From an uncultured Sphingomonas sp. (GTDB lineage: Bacteria; Pseudomonadota; Alphaproteobacteria; Sphingomonadales; Sphingomonadaceae): 32,639 nucleotides of DNA. Positions 18,247 through 26,844 of this stretch are shown one piece after another. A model generated the notes under the pieces. That model did not search any database, was not told the origin of the DNA, and was given only the letters and a program-made list of their open reading frames with translations. The stretch lies in assembly GCF_937859915.1 (NCBI RefSeq), contig NZ_CALMAW010000080.1, forward strand, positions 1-32,639, given 5' to 3'. The position numbers and the translations under genes were made by a program. Numbering within the stretch: the stretch's first letter is position 1; the number at the start of each line of letters is the position of its first letter.

Positions 18247-19724
18247 TGGCGAAAGCCAAGACCGTCGCGGCGGGCGATCCCGCCCCGCCCGCGACGCTGG
18301 TGATCTTCGGCGGCGCGGGAGATCTCTCGCGCCGCCTGCTCACGCCCGCGCTGGTCAACCTGACGCGCGACGGGCTGATCGGCGACGCGCTCGACATTGT
18401 CGTCGTCAGCCGCGGCCCCGACGAGGGCATCCAGACGCAGCTCGAGGAGCATCTCGAGCTCAAGGACAAGGCGATCAAGAAGGCGTGGGGCACGCGCCGC
18501 AAGCGCGTCTCCTATGTCTCGGGCAATTTCGACGACCCCGAGACCTACACCAATCTCGCCAAGCAGATGGCCGGCGACGCCAATGTCGCCTTCTATCTGG
18601 CGACCTCCGCGAGCTTCTTCGGCACGATCGCCGAGCAGCTCGCCAAGGCGGGCATGCTCGACGAGAAAAGCGGCTTCCGCCGGATGGTGATCGAGAAGCC
18701 CTTCGGCCACGATCTCGCCTCCGCCAAGGCGCTCAACAAGAAACTTCTGTCCGTCATGGACGAGACGCAGATCTACCGGATCGACCATTTCCTCGGCAAG
18801 GAGACGGTCCAGAACATCATGGTCGCACGCTTCGGCAACGCGTTCATGGAGGCGGTGTGGAACAACCGCTATGTCGATCATGTCCAGATCACCGCCGCCG
18901 AGACCGTCGACGTCGGCACGCGCGGCGCCTTCTACGACGCCACCGGCGCGCTGCGCGACATGGTGCCCAACCATCTCTTCCAGCTGCTCGCGATGGTCGG
19001 GATGGAGCCGCCCAACAGCTTTGGCGCCGAAGCGGTGCGCAACGAGAAGGCCAAGCTGCTCGATGCGGTGCGCGTGCCGACCAATGCCGAGGCGAAGAAA
19101 CAGGCGGTGCGCGGCCGCTATGCGGCGGGCAGCGCGGGCGGCAAGACGGTCGGCGCCTATCTCAAGGCCGCCGATGTCGCCAAGGACAGCCGCACCGAGA
19201 CCTATGTTGCGCTGAAACTGCTCGTCGACAGCTGGCGCTGGGCGGGCGTGCCGTTCTATCTGCGCACCGGCAAGGCGCTGACCGCGCGCGACACCGAGAT
19301 CGTGATCCAGTTCAAGCATAATGCGCTGGCGATGTTCCGCGACACCGACATCACCAAAATCCCGCCCAACAAGCTGGTCATCCAGATCCAGCCCAATGAG
19401 GGGATCGACCTCGAATTCGTCGCCAAGAAGCCGGGGCCGGTGGTCGACACCGCGCGCGTGAGCATGGACTTCCGCTACAAGGACGCGTTCGATCTCGGCC
19501 AGCGCACCGGCTACGAGACCTTGCTCTACGACGTGCTGATCGGCGACCAGTCGCTGTTCCAGCGCGCCGACATGGTCGAGCGCGGCTGGGCGATCGTCGA
19601 GCCGATCCTGCGCCTGTGGGGCAAGGACGGCGCGCCAGAAGAGTATGAACCCGGCTCCGCCGGGCCGGCCGGCGCCGATGCGCTGATGACAAGGGACGAT
19701 CGCACATGGCATCCGATAGATTGA
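18246..19724 (+). CDS. zwf: Glucose-6-phosphate 1-dehydrogenase
   Basis: This 492-aa enzyme, of usual length, catalyses the first oxidative step from glucose 6-phosphate to 6-phosphogluconolactone. The coenzyme loop FGGAGDLSRR (21-30), EKPFG (150-154) and the active-site signature RIDHFLGKE (178-186) are intact. The start ATG overlaps the gnd stop by one base (TAATG) and the end overlaps the following HAD gene by 19 bases, indicating one tightly coupled operon. The frame remains open upstream inside gnd, but the overlap start gives the expected N-terminus a few residues before the Rossmann strand. NADP versus NAD use cannot be decided by eye. Confidence 0.98.
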   Translation: MAKAKTVAAGDPAPPATLVIFGGAGDLSRRLLTPALVNLTRDGLIGDALDIVVVSRGPDEGIQTQLEEHLELKDKAIKKAWGTRRKRVSYVSGNFDDPETYTNLAKQMAGDANVAFYLATSASFFGTIAEQLAKAGMLDEKSGFRRMVIEKPFGHDLASAKALNKKLLSVMDETQIYRIDHFLGKETVQNIMVARFGNAFMEAVWNNRYVDHVQITAAETVDVGTRGAFYDATGALRDMVPNHLFQLLAMVGMEPPNSFGAEAVRNEKAKLLDAVRVPTNAEAKKQAVRGRYAAGSAGGKTVGAYLKAADVAKDSRTETYVALKLLVDSWRWAGVPFYLRTGKALTARDTEIVIQFKHNALAMFRDTDITKIPPNKLVIQIQPNEGIDLEFVAKKPGPVVDTARVSMDFRYKDAFDLGQRTGYETLLYDVLIGDQSLFQRADMVERGWAIVEPILRLWGKDGAPEEYEPGSAGPAGADALMTRDDRTWHPID

Positions 19725-20548
19725 GCGAGCATCCCATCCGGCTGCTCGTGTCCGACGTCGACGGCACGCTGGTACGCAAGGACAAGAGCCTCGCCGAGGC
19801 CACCGTCGACGCCGCGCACCGCCTCGAGAAGGCGAGCCTGACGATGACGCTGATCAGCGCGCGGCCGCCCTCGGGCATCCTGCCGATGGCCAAGGCGCTG
19901 GGGCTGACCGCACCGCTCGGCGCGTTCAACGGCGGCACGCTGGTCATGCCCTCGGGCGACATCCTGACCGCGCGTCACCTCTCGGCCGAGGCGAGCCGCA
20001 CCGCGATCGACATCGTCGCCAAGAGTGGCGCCGCCACCTGGGCGTTCGCCGACGGCAAATGGTATGCGACCGACGACACCAACCCGCACGTCCCCCACGA
20101 GCGCAAGGCGGCGATGGTCGAGCCGATCGTCGGCAACGACTTCGAGGCGCTGCACGGGCGGATCGACAAGATCGTCGGGGTCAGCGACGATGTCGCGCTG
20201 ATCGCCAAGCTCAAGGATGATACGCAGGCGGCGCTCGGCGAGAATGCCGAAGTGTCCTGTTCGCAGACCTATTATTGCGACATCACCCATCCGCTCGCCA
20301 ACAAGGGCGACGGCATCATCGCGCTGTGCGCGGCGATCGACATTCCGCTCTCCGAGACCGCCGCGATCGGCGACATGCCCAACGACATACCGATGCTCAA
20401 GAAGGCCGCGATCGCGATCGCGATGGGCCAGGCACCCGCCGAAGTGAAGGCCGAGGCCGACTGGGTCAGCGCGTCGAACGACGAGGACGGCGTGGCGAAG
20501 GCGATCGACCGGATCCTGCTGCCCGAGGCGGCGAAGCACCGGCTGTAA
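19706..20548 (+). CDS. HAD-superfamily (Cof-type, class IIB) phosphatase
   Basis: This is a 280-aa cytoplasmic hydrolase. HAD motifs are in order: motif I DVDGTL with nucleophile Asp17 and acid Asp19; motif II LISAR (49-53); motif III Lys200 in ANKGDGI; motif IV GDMPNDIPML (222-231). The cap lies between motifs II and III, as in class IIB Cof-type enzymes, which dephosphorylate sugar phosphates or related metabolites. The substrate is unknown. The start overlaps the end of zwf by 19 bases, with AAGGGA upstream, so it is translated from the same message. Its place directly after zwf is where 6-phosphogluconolactonase is often found, but the fold is not a lactonase. Confidence 0.93.
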   Translation: MASDRLSEHPIRLLVSDVDGTLVRKDKSLAEATVDAAHRLEKASLTMTLISARPPSGILPMAKALGLTAPLGAFNGGTLVMPSGDILTARHLSAEASRTAIDIVAKSGAATWAFADGKWYATDDTNPHVPHERKAAMVEPIVGNDFEALHGRIDKIVGVSDDVALIAKLKDDTQAALGENAEVSCSQTYYCDITHPLANKGDGIIALCAAIDIPLSETAAIGDMPNDIPMLKKAAIAIAMGQAPAEVKAEADWVSASNDEDGVAKAIDRILLPEAAKHRL

Positions 20549-20559
20549 GGACCTTTTCC

Positions 20560-20584
20560 TTCTCCCTGTCGGCGATGGGGAGAA
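20560..20584. terminator. Possible bidirectional terminator between convergent genes
   Basis: TTCTCCC (20560-20566) pairs with GGGAGAA (20578-20584) across an 11-base loop, between the HAD gene and the convergent PepSY gene. The stem is preceded by CCTTTTCC. It is short and has no long T-run after it, so this is a weak call. Confidence 0.35.
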
Positions 20585-20594
20585 TGCGAAGCGA

Positions 20595-21692
20595 TCAGCG
20601 CGCCGTGCGCCGCGCCGGCTCAGACCGCCAGCGCCGGCCGCGCCACCACATCAGCAGGCCGGTGATCCCGAGCAGCGTCGGCGCGACGCCCCAGGCGACC
20701 ATCACCACCCGCCATCCGATGCCGAGCGTGCTGCCGTCGTGAAGATGACGCACCGGGAGCGCCAGCCCGCCGCGCGGCGGCGCGACCGTTGCCGCGCCGG
20801 TCGCATCGTCAACGGTGACATCGCTCGGTCCCGTTGCGGCCGAGATCGAGAGCCGCCACGGGCCATCCTTGCCCGCCGGCCAGGCGATCGATGCGGGCGC
20901 GCCAGGCACGACCGCCTCGGCCGCCGCCAGCGCCTGGTCCGGGGTCAGCGCGGTGTGCTCGAGCGGCACCGCGCGCATGCGGTCGGCCATGCCGCCGCGC
21001 GGCGGCGCGGCGAGCCCGACCGCCGCGATCATCTGCGGCCAGGCGATCCACACCCCGGTGACCGCCTGGAACGCAAGCGGCAGCGCGATCCAGAAGCCGA
21101 CGCGGTGGTGGAGATTGGTATCGAGCTTGCGATCCCCGCGCCGCCACCGCAGTCCCGCGGAGACCTGTCCGACCGTCGGCCACCACAGCCACACCCCGCC
21201 GGCGGCCATCAGGAACATCGCAACGCCGAGCAGCCCGACCACCGCACGGCCGACGCCGGGGACGAACAGGCTGCCATGGAAATTATGCGCGATCCGCACG
21301 AATCCGCGGTCGCCGCGCGTCAGATCGAGCGGATGCGCATCGACCGGATCGAGCCACAGGCTGATCCGCAGCGGCGGTCCGTGCCGTGCGCCGGCGGTCG
21401 CGACCCTGCTGGCGAGCACGATCACCGGACCCGCGCCGTCGGGATAGCGGATCGTCGCAATGTGCTCGTCGGGGTGCAGCGCCCGCCGTGCCGCCGCGGC
21501 GTAGACGGACGGCGGCTGCGTCGCAGTCCCGTGCACCGCATAGCGCTGCGGGTTGAGCGCCTGGTCGATGGCATCGTCCCAGGCGAGGACGACGCCGCTC
21601 AGCCCCAGGGGGATCAGCAGGATCATCAGGCTCAGCCCGGTCCATTTGTGAATCTGCCACCATGCGCGGCGCAGCGTCTGCCGGCGTGCCAT
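20595..21692 (-). CDS. PepSY-associated TM-domain membrane protein
   Basis: This 365-aa inner-membrane protein has the PepSY-TM (PiuB-like) layout. Residues 17-38 (WTGLSLMILLIPLGLSGVVL) form the first helix after IHKW. A periplasmic PepSY region follows, then AHNFHGSLFVPG leading into a second helix (about 145-172), a third around FWIALPLAFQAVTG, a second PepSY segment (LTPDQALAAAEAV), and a last helix near the C-terminus. The conserved His residues (IHKW, HNFHG, HHRVG, HLHDG) fit a family associated with siderophore or iron-reductive uptake. It is alone on its strand, divergent from glk. The iron role is family inference. Confidence 0.88.
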   Translation of the reverse strand: MARRQTLRRAWWQIHKWTGLSLMILLIPLGLSGVVLAWDDAIDQALNPQRYAVHGTATQPPSVYAAAARRALHPDEHIATIRYPDGAGPVIVLASRVATAGARHGPPLRISLWLDPVDAHPLDLTRGDRGFVRIAHNFHGSLFVPGVGRAVVGLLGVAMFLMAAGGVWLWWPTVGQVSAGLRWRRGDRKLDTNLHHRVGFWIALPLAFQAVTGVWIAWPQMIAAVGLAAPPRGGMADRMRAVPLEHTALTPDQALAAAEAVVPGAPASIAWPAGKDGPWRLSISAATGPSDVTVDDATGAATVAPPRGGLALPVRHLHDGSTLGIGWRVVMVAWGVAPTLLGITGLLMWWRGRRWRSEPARRTAR

Positions 21693-21937
21693 TCGATCTC
21701 TGCCCCGCGATTGCCCGATCCTGCGGGCGCTGCCACGGCCGCCATCGCGCCGTCAATCGGCGCGGACACCACGGGCGTTGACCACGCGGCCGATCCCGGC
21801 ACAAACGACCGCAGCAGGCGCCCCAATTCGATGCGCCTCCAGATTGACAAGCGCTGTCACGCGCCGTTGGCCGATGCTAGAGCGGGCCATCTTCGACGGT
21901 GACCGCATGACAGGCCGGACGACAAGGGAGAGGCGCA

Positions 21938-22915
21938 TTGACTGAACTGGTTACCGTCGACATCGGTGGCACCAACGCTCGCTTCGCGATCGCGACGGTC
22001 CAGGAAGACCGCTCGATCGAGCTCGGCGAGGTCGTCACGCTCCCCACCCACGCCTATGCCAGCCTGCGCAGCGCCTGGGAGGCGTTCGCCGAGAAGATCG
22101 GCCGCCCCCTGCCCCGCGATGGCGCGATCTCCTTCGCGGGCCCCGTCGACGGCGAGGTGCTCAAGCTCACCAACAGCCCGTGGGTGGTGCGCCCCGCGCT
22201 GATCCCGTCGGTGCTCGGGCTCGACCGGTTTGAGATCGTCAATGATTTCGGCGCGATCGGCTATGCGGTCAGCCATCTGAAACCCGAGCATCTGCTCCAT
22301 CTTTGCGGGCCAGACGAGCCCTTCGGCGCCGAAGGCACGATCAGCATCGTCGGCCCTGGCACCGGGCTCGGCGTCGCCCAGCTCCATCGCCACGCCGGCC
22401 AGGTCAGCGTCGTCGAGACCGAGGGCGGCCACATCGACTATGCCCCGCTCGACAAGCTCGAGGACCAGATCCTCGTGCGCCTGCGCGCGCGCTATCGCCG
22501 CGTCTCGATCGAGCGGGTCTGCTCGGGGCCAGGCCTCGCCAACATCTACGAGGCGCTCGCCGCGATCGAGGGGCGCACCGTGCCGGTCGGTGACGACAGC
22601 ACGCTGTGGAAGGCCGCGCTCGGCGGCTCGGACGTGCTCGCCTCCGCCGCGCTCGACCGCTTCTGCCTGTCGCTGGGCTCGGTCGCGGGCGATCTCGCGC
22701 TGGCGCACGGCGCCTGGTGCGGCACGGTGATCGCCGGCGGCGTCGGCGTCCGCATCAAGGATCATCTGCCGGTGTCGGGCTTCGCCGGCCGCTATATCCT
22801 GAAGGGCCGGTTCGAGGCGCGGATGGCCAAGATCCCGGTCAAGCTGATCACCTACGAACAGCCCGGCCTGCTCGGCGCCGCCGCCGCCTTCGTCGAACGG
22901 CATCTCAAGGGGTAA
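21938..22915 (+). CDS. glk: Glucokinase
   Basis: This 325-aa ATP-dependent kinase of the E. coli-type (group A) glucokinases makes glucose 6-phosphate. It shows the phosphate-1 motif VDIGGTNARF (7-16), catalytic Asp103 in VNDFGA (E. coli Asp100), GPGTGLG (139-145) and ETEGGHIDY (160-168). The start is TTG, preceded by GGGAG; the nearest ATG (21907) is out of frame. The product feeds Zwf and the Pgi half of the fusion encoded upstream. It is separated from that operon by the oppositely oriented PepSY gene, so it must have its own promoter. Confidence 0.96.
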   Translation: MTELVTVDIGGTNARFAIATVQEDRSIELGEVVTLPTHAYASLRSAWEAFAEKIGRPLPRDGAISFAGPVDGEVLKLTNSPWVVRPALIPSVLGLDRFEIVNDFGAIGYAVSHLKPEHLLHLCGPDEPFGAEGTISIVGPGTGLGVAQLHRHAGQVSVVETEGGHIDYAPLDKLEDQILVRLRARYRRVSIERVCSGPGLANIYEALAAIEGRTVPVGDDSTLWKAALGGSDVLASAALDRFCLSLGSVAGDLALAHGAWCGTVIAGGVGVRIKDHLPVSGFAGRYILKGRFEARMAKIPVKLITYEQPGLLGAAAAFVERHLKG

Positions 22916-22933
22916 GGCGCTCGACTTATTCTT

Positions 22934-23023
22934 CGTCATCCCGGACGTGATCCGCGATCCATAGACGCGGCGTCAGATCGTCGAGCGCGGCGTGTATGGG
23001 TTCCCGCCTGCGCGGGAATGACC
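22934..23023. repeat. REP-like inverted pair after glk
   Basis: The unit around CGTCATCCCGG (22934-22944) and the unit ending CGGGAATGAC (23013-23022) are inverted. The second contains a perfect hairpin, TTCCCGC, four bases, GCGGGAA (23001-23018). Elements of this GGGAATGAC type are widespread intergenic palindromes in proteobacteria. It sits immediately after the glk stop and probably serves as its transcript end. Confidence 0.6.
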
Positions 23024-23115
23024 GATAATGTCGCGATCCGCTTTTCCCTTCTCTCCCCTTCGCACGCGCAGCATGGCACTTTGCCAGACGCGCCGCTTGG
23101 CGTAAGGGCTCCGGC

Positions 23116-24378
23116 GTGGACGCAGTCAGCACCCCCAAAGAGATGACCCCGCACGTCGTCGCCGCAAGCCCGCACGCCGGGATCGGCTTCCGCGAGTTCG
23201 TCGGCATGATCGCCGCGATGATGGCGATGATGGCGCTCGGCATCGACACGATGCTCCCCGCGCTGCCCGCGATCGGCCATTCGCTGGGTGTCGCCGACGA
23301 GAATGAGCGGCAGTGGATCATCACCTCGTTCGTGCTCGGCTTCGGCGTGGCGATGATCATCTATGGGCCGCTGTCGGATCGCTATGGCCGCAAGACGCTG
23401 ATGCTCGGCGGCATGGTCGGCTATGCGATCTGCTGCGTCGGCATCGCCTTCGCACCGAGCTTCGCGGTGTTGCTGACCTTGCGCGTGCTGCAGGGCGCCT
23501 CGATCGCGGCGACGCGGGTGGTCGCGACCTCGATGGTGCGCGACTGCTACGGCGGCCGGCAGATGGCGCGAGTCATGTCGCTCGCGATGATGATCTTCCT
23601 TGCCGTGCCCGTGCTGGCGCCATCGATCGGGCAGCTGATCATGCTGGTCTTCCCGTGGCGCGGTCTGTTCCTCGCGCTGGCGGCGTTTGCGGTCGTCGTG
23701 TTCATCTGGGTGGGGTTGCGCCTGCCCGAGACGCTGCATCCCGATTTCCGCCGGCCGATCGCGGCGCGATCGATCCTGGTCGGTTTCTGGACCGCACTGA
23801 CCACGCGGCAGGCCGGCGGCTACATGATCGTCCAGGCGCTGCTGCAGGGCTCGCTGCTCGGCTTCATCAGCTCGATCGAGCAGGTGTTCGCGGACATCTT
23901 CCATGCCCCTAAGCTGATGCCGCCGGTCTTCGCCGTGATCGCGGGCGCCATGGGCGTAGCGTCGCTGATCAACTCGCGGCTGGTCGAGCGGCTGGGTACG
24001 CGCCGGCTCGGCCATGCCGCGATCGTCGGCATGACGGTCGCCGAGATCATCCACCTGCTCGTCGTGCTCGGCGGCGGGGAATCGATCTGGACCTTCGGCG
24101 CCTTCCAGGCGATCGCGCTGTTCTGCTTCGGGCTGTCGATGGGCAATTTCAGCGCGATCGCGATGGAGCCGCTCGCCTCGCTGGCAGGGACCGCCGCCTC
24201 GGTGCAGGGGTTTGTGATGATGGTCGGCGGCTCGATCCTCGGCACGCTGATCGGCCAGCAATTCGACGGGACGACACTGCCGATGACCGCCGGCTTCGCG
24301 ATCACCGGCTGCCTCGGCATCCTGGTCATCCTATGGACCGAGCGCGGCCGGATGTTCCACCCGCAAATGGGCGGCTGA
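23116..24378 (+). CDS. Bcr/CflA-type multidrug efflux MFS transporter
   Basis: This is a 420-aa inner-membrane exporter with about 12 helices. ALGIDTMLPALPAI in helix 1 and GPLSDRYGRKTLML (motif A between helices 2 and 3) are typical of the Bcr/CflA drug:H+ antiporter branch, as is RVLQGASIAATRVVA (motif B position) in helix 4. Substrate is unknown. The start is taken as GTG because AAGGG lies seven bases upstream; an ATG nine codons later has AAAGAG too close to serve it. It is monocistronic and convergent with the E2 gene. Confidence 0.88.
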   Translation: MDAVSTPKEMTPHVVAASPHAGIGFREFVGMIAAMMAMMALGIDTMLPALPAIGHSLGVADENERQWIITSFVLGFGVAMIIYGPLSDRYGRKTLMLGGMVGYAICCVGIAFAPSFAVLLTLRVLQGASIAATRVVATSMVRDCYGGRQMARVMSLAMMIFLAVPVLAPSIGQLIMLVFPWRGLFLALAAFAVVVFIWVGLRLPETLHPDFRRPIAARSILVGFWTALTTRQAGGYMIVQALLQGSLLGFISSIEQVFADIFHAPKLMPPVFAVIAGAMGVASLINSRLVERLGTRRLGHAAIVGMTVAEIIHLLVVLGGGESIWTFGAFQAIALFCFGLSMGNFSAIAMEPLASLAGTAASVQGFVMMVGGSILGTLIGQQFDGTTLPMTAGFAITGCLGILVILWTERGRMFHPQMGG

Positions 24379-24390
24379 GGCGGTCCCATC

Positions 24391-24468
24391 CCGGTTCGTG
24401 TCGCGCGAAGTCGAGACACGCTAACGCAATCCCGACCAAGGTCCCTCGACTTCGCTCAGGACGACCGG
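24391..24468. repeat. REP-like inverted pair between convergent genes
   Basis: Arms at 24391-24420 and 24440-24468 are inverted, imperfect copies of a unit with the core CTGAGCGAAGTCGA, the same family as the pair inside the E2 gene. The pair fills the 97-bp gap between the MFS exporter and E2 stop codons and could terminate transcription from both sides. Confidence 0.65.
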
Positions 24469-24475
24469 CGAGCGT

Positions 24476-25819
24476 TCAGTCCGCGAACAGCAGCGCCGGC
24501 ACCTCGATCAGCCGGCGGACCGCCTGGATGAACTTGGCGGCGTCCATCCCGTCGACCACGCGGTGGTCGAAGGACGAGGACAGGTTCATCATCTTGCGCA
24601 CCTCGATCCGGCCCTCGATCACCACCGGCCGCTCGACCATGCGGTTGACGCCGACGATCGCGACCTCGGGCCGGTTGATCACCGGCGTCGAGACGATCCC
24701 GCCGAGCGCGCCCAAGGAGGTCAGCGTGATCGTCGAGCCCGACAGCTCCTCGCGCGTCGCCTTCCCACGCCGCGTCGCGTCGGCGAGCCGGACGATCTCG
24801 GCGGCGAGCGCCCAGACGTCGCGCGTCTGCGCGTCGCGGATCACCGGCACCGACAGGCCGGCGTCGGTCTGCGTCGCCATGCCGAGATGCACCGCGCCAT
24901 AGCGACTGACGACATTGGCCTCGTCGTCGTAGCGCGCGTTGACCATCGGGAAGGCGGCGGCGGCCTTGACCATCGCGCGCATCAGGAAGGGCAGCATGGT
25001 AAGCTTGGGCCGCTCGCCGCGCTCGGCGTTCATCGCCTGGCGCAGCGCCTCGACCGCGGTGACGTCGAGCTCCTCGACATAGGCGAAATGCGGGATGCGG
25101 CGCTTGGCCTCGGCCATGTTCTCGGCGATGCGACGACGCAGGCCGACGACCTTGATCTCCTCGATGCCGTCGTCGCCCGACGCCATCGGGGCGCGGGCGG
25201 CCGCCGAAGCCGTGGCGCCGCCCTGATATTTGAGGAAGGCGTCGAGATCGGCATGACGGATACGATCGCCGGCGGCGGGCTTGATGTCGGCGAGATCGAC
25301 ACCGAGATCCTTGGCACGCTGGCGGACCGCGGGCGAGGCGAGCGCCTTCCGAGCGCCCCCTGCCCCATTTGAGGACGCACCCTCTCCCCCGTTCGTGCTG
25401 AGCGAAGTCGAAGCACGTGTTTCGGGCGCTGCGTTCGCAGCCCGTCCTTCGACAGGCTCAGGACGAACGGTGGTGGGCTGGGCGGGTGTCACCGCCGCGT
25501 TTACCGGCGGCGTCGCGTCCGCCGCCTCGGGCCCGTCGCCGAGCGCCGAGGCGGTAGCCTCCGCCGCGCCGGCTTCGCCGTCGGTCTCGAACACCACCAG
25601 CGTCGAGCCGATCGCGATCTGGTCGCCGACCGCACCCGCGATCTCGATCACGCGGCCGGTCACTGGCGCCGCCATCTCGACGGTCGCTTTGTCGGTCATC
25701 ATGTCGGCGACGGGCTGGTCCTCCTCGACCATGTCGCCGACCTGGATGTACCAGGTGACGATCTCGGCCTCGGCGATGCCTTCGCCGATGTCGGGGAGGC
25801 GGAAGTTCACGCGCGCCAT
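24476..25819 (-). CDS. bkdB: Branched-chain 2-oxoacid dehydrogenase E2 (dihydrolipoyl acyltransferase)
   Basis: This 447-aa E2 core subunit transfers branched acyl groups from lipoate to CoA. Domains: one lipoyl domain (1-80) with lipoylated Lys44 in MTDKATVEM; a long linker (about 81-157); a peripheral-subunit-binding domain (about 158-195, ASPAVRQRAKDLGVDL); and the catalytic domain (about 215-447) ending with FDHRVVDGMDAAKF, His419 and Asp423. The linker is odd: residues 117-144 (including VRPEPVEG and TSLSTNG) are encoded by an inverted pair of REP-like repeats. The start is four bases after the E1-beta stop, with AAGGA upstream. VNRMVERPVV and similar segments fit the BCKDH class better than pyruvate or 2-oxoglutarate E2. 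Confidence 0.93.
   Translation of the reverse strand: MARVNFRLPDIGEGIAEAEIVTWYIQVGDMVEEDQPVADMMTDKATVEMAAPVTGRVIEIAGAVGDQIAIGSTLVVFETDGEAGAAEATASALGDGPEAADATPPVNAAVTPAQPTTVRPEPVEGRAANAAPETRASTSLSTNGGEGASSNGAGGARKALASPAVRQRAKDLGVDLADIKPAAGDRIRHADLDAFLKYQGGATASAAARAPMASGDDGIEEIKVVGLRRRIAENMAEAKRRIPHFAYVEELDVTAVEALRQAMNAERGERPKLTMLPFLMRAMVKAAAAFPMVNARYDDEANVVSRYGAVHLGMATQTDAGLSVPVIRDAQTRDVWALAAEIVRLADATRRGKATREELSGSTITLTSLGALGGIVSTPVINRPEVAIVGVNRMVERPVVIEGRIEVRKMMNLSSSFDHRVVDGMDAAKFIQAVRRLIEVPALLFAD
25389..25470. repeat. REP-like inverted pair inside the E2 coding sequence
   Basis: A 29-base arm (25389-25417, CCGTTCGTGCTGAGCGAAG...) and a 28-base arm (25443-25470) are inverted, near-identical copies separated by 25 bases. 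They lie entirely in the sequence for the flexible E2 linker and are read through in frame on the minus strand. The unit is shared with the intergenic pair next to the E2 stop. Confidence 0.85.
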
Positions 25820-25823
25820 GCGA

Positions 25824-26837
25824 TCAATCCTTCAACACGCGCCGGAGCGCCTGGCCGAGCCGCACCGGCCCCGGAAAATAGGCCCATTCGAGGCTGTGCG
25901 GATAGGGTGTGTCCCACCCCGTCACGCGCTCGATCGGCGCCTCGAGATGGTGGAAGCAGCGCTCCTGCACCTGCGCCGACAGCTCGGCGCCGAACCCCGA
26001 GGTGCGCGTCGCCTCGTGGACGATCATGCAGCGCCCGGTCTTCTCGACCGAGGCGACGATCGTGTCGATGTCGAGCGGCACCAGCGTGCGCAGGTCGATC
26101 ACTTCGGCATCCACGCCCGCCTCTGCGACCACGCCGAGCGCGACATGCACCATCGTGCCGTAGCACAGCACCGTCACCGCCTCGCCCGCGCGGACGATCG
26201 CCGCCTTGCCGAGCGGCACGGTGTAATAGGCCTCCGGGACCTCGGACGAGTCATGCTTCGACCAGGGCGAGACCGGACGATCATAATGGCCGTCGAACGG
26301 GCCGTTGTAGATCCGCTTGGGCTCGAAGAAGAGCACCGGGTCGGGATCCTCGATCGCGGCGATCAAAAGCCCCTTGGCGTCATAGGGGTTGGACGGGACG
26401 ACCGTCTTCAATCCGCTGACGTGGGTGAAGATGCCCTCGGGCGACTGCGAATGCGTCTGGCCGCCGAAGATGCCGCCGCCGAAGGGGGTGCGCACGGTGA
26501 TCGGGCAAGTGAACTCGCCGCCCGAACGATAGCGCAGTCGCGCGGCTTCCGAGATCAGCTGGTCCATGCCGGGGTAGATGTAATCCGCGAACTGGATCTC
26601 CGGGACGGGCTTGAGACCATAGGCCGCCATGCCGACCGCGACGCCGATGATGCCGCATTCGTTGATCGGCGCGTCAAAGCAGCGCGTCTTGCCGTACTTC
26701 TTCTGCAGTCCCGCGGTCGCGCGGAAGACGCCGCCGAAATAGCCGACGTCCTCGCCCATGACGAGCACGTCGGGATCGCGGTCCATCGCGACGTCCATCG
26801 CGCTGTTGATCGCCTGGATCATGTTCATGCGGGTCAT
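25824..26837 (-). CDS. bkdA2: Branched-chain 2-oxoacid dehydrogenase E1 beta
   Basis: This 337-aa protein is the beta half of the thiamine-dependent E1 that decarboxylates branched-chain 2-oxoacids. It shows MNMIQAINSAMD at the N-terminus, GEDVGYFGGVFRAT with the cofactor-activating Glu, ECGIIGVAVGMAAYG, PFGGGIFGGQTHSQSPE, and the C-terminal transketolase fold (DLRTLVPLDIDTI). The frame is open further upstream, but that part is repeat sequence. The start MTRMNMIQ is chosen because GGGGAGG lies nine bases before it, and that GGGGAGG is the end of a REP-like element. It is 163 bases after the E1-alpha stop and four bases before E2. Confidence 0.95.
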   Translation of the reverse strand: MTRMNMIQAINSAMDVAMDRDPDVLVMGEDVGYFGGVFRATAGLQKKYGKTRCFDAPINECGIIGVAVGMAAYGLKPVPEIQFADYIYPGMDQLISEAARLRYRSGGEFTCPITVRTPFGGGIFGGQTHSQSPEGIFTHVSGLKTVVPSNPYDAKGLLIAAIEDPDPVLFFEPKRIYNGPFDGHYDRPVSPWSKHDSSEVPEAYYTVPLGKAAIVRAGEAVTVLCYGTMVHVALGVVAEAGVDAEVIDLRTLVPLDIDTIVASVEKTGRCMIVHEATRTSGFGAELSAQVQERCFHHLEAPIERVTGWDTPYPHSLEWAYFPGPVRLGQALRRVLKD

Positions 26838-26844
26838 GCGAACC

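Noticed and set aside
18156..19712. Long minus-strand frame opposite zwf
   Set aside because: Same reasoning: zwf is complete with its signature motifs, and the opposite frame is compositionally a mirror of it.
20739..21902. Long plus-strand frame opposite the PepSY protein
   Set aside because: It has no domain features and is Arg/Pro/His-rich; the minus strand encodes a typical membrane protein with four hydrophobic helices.
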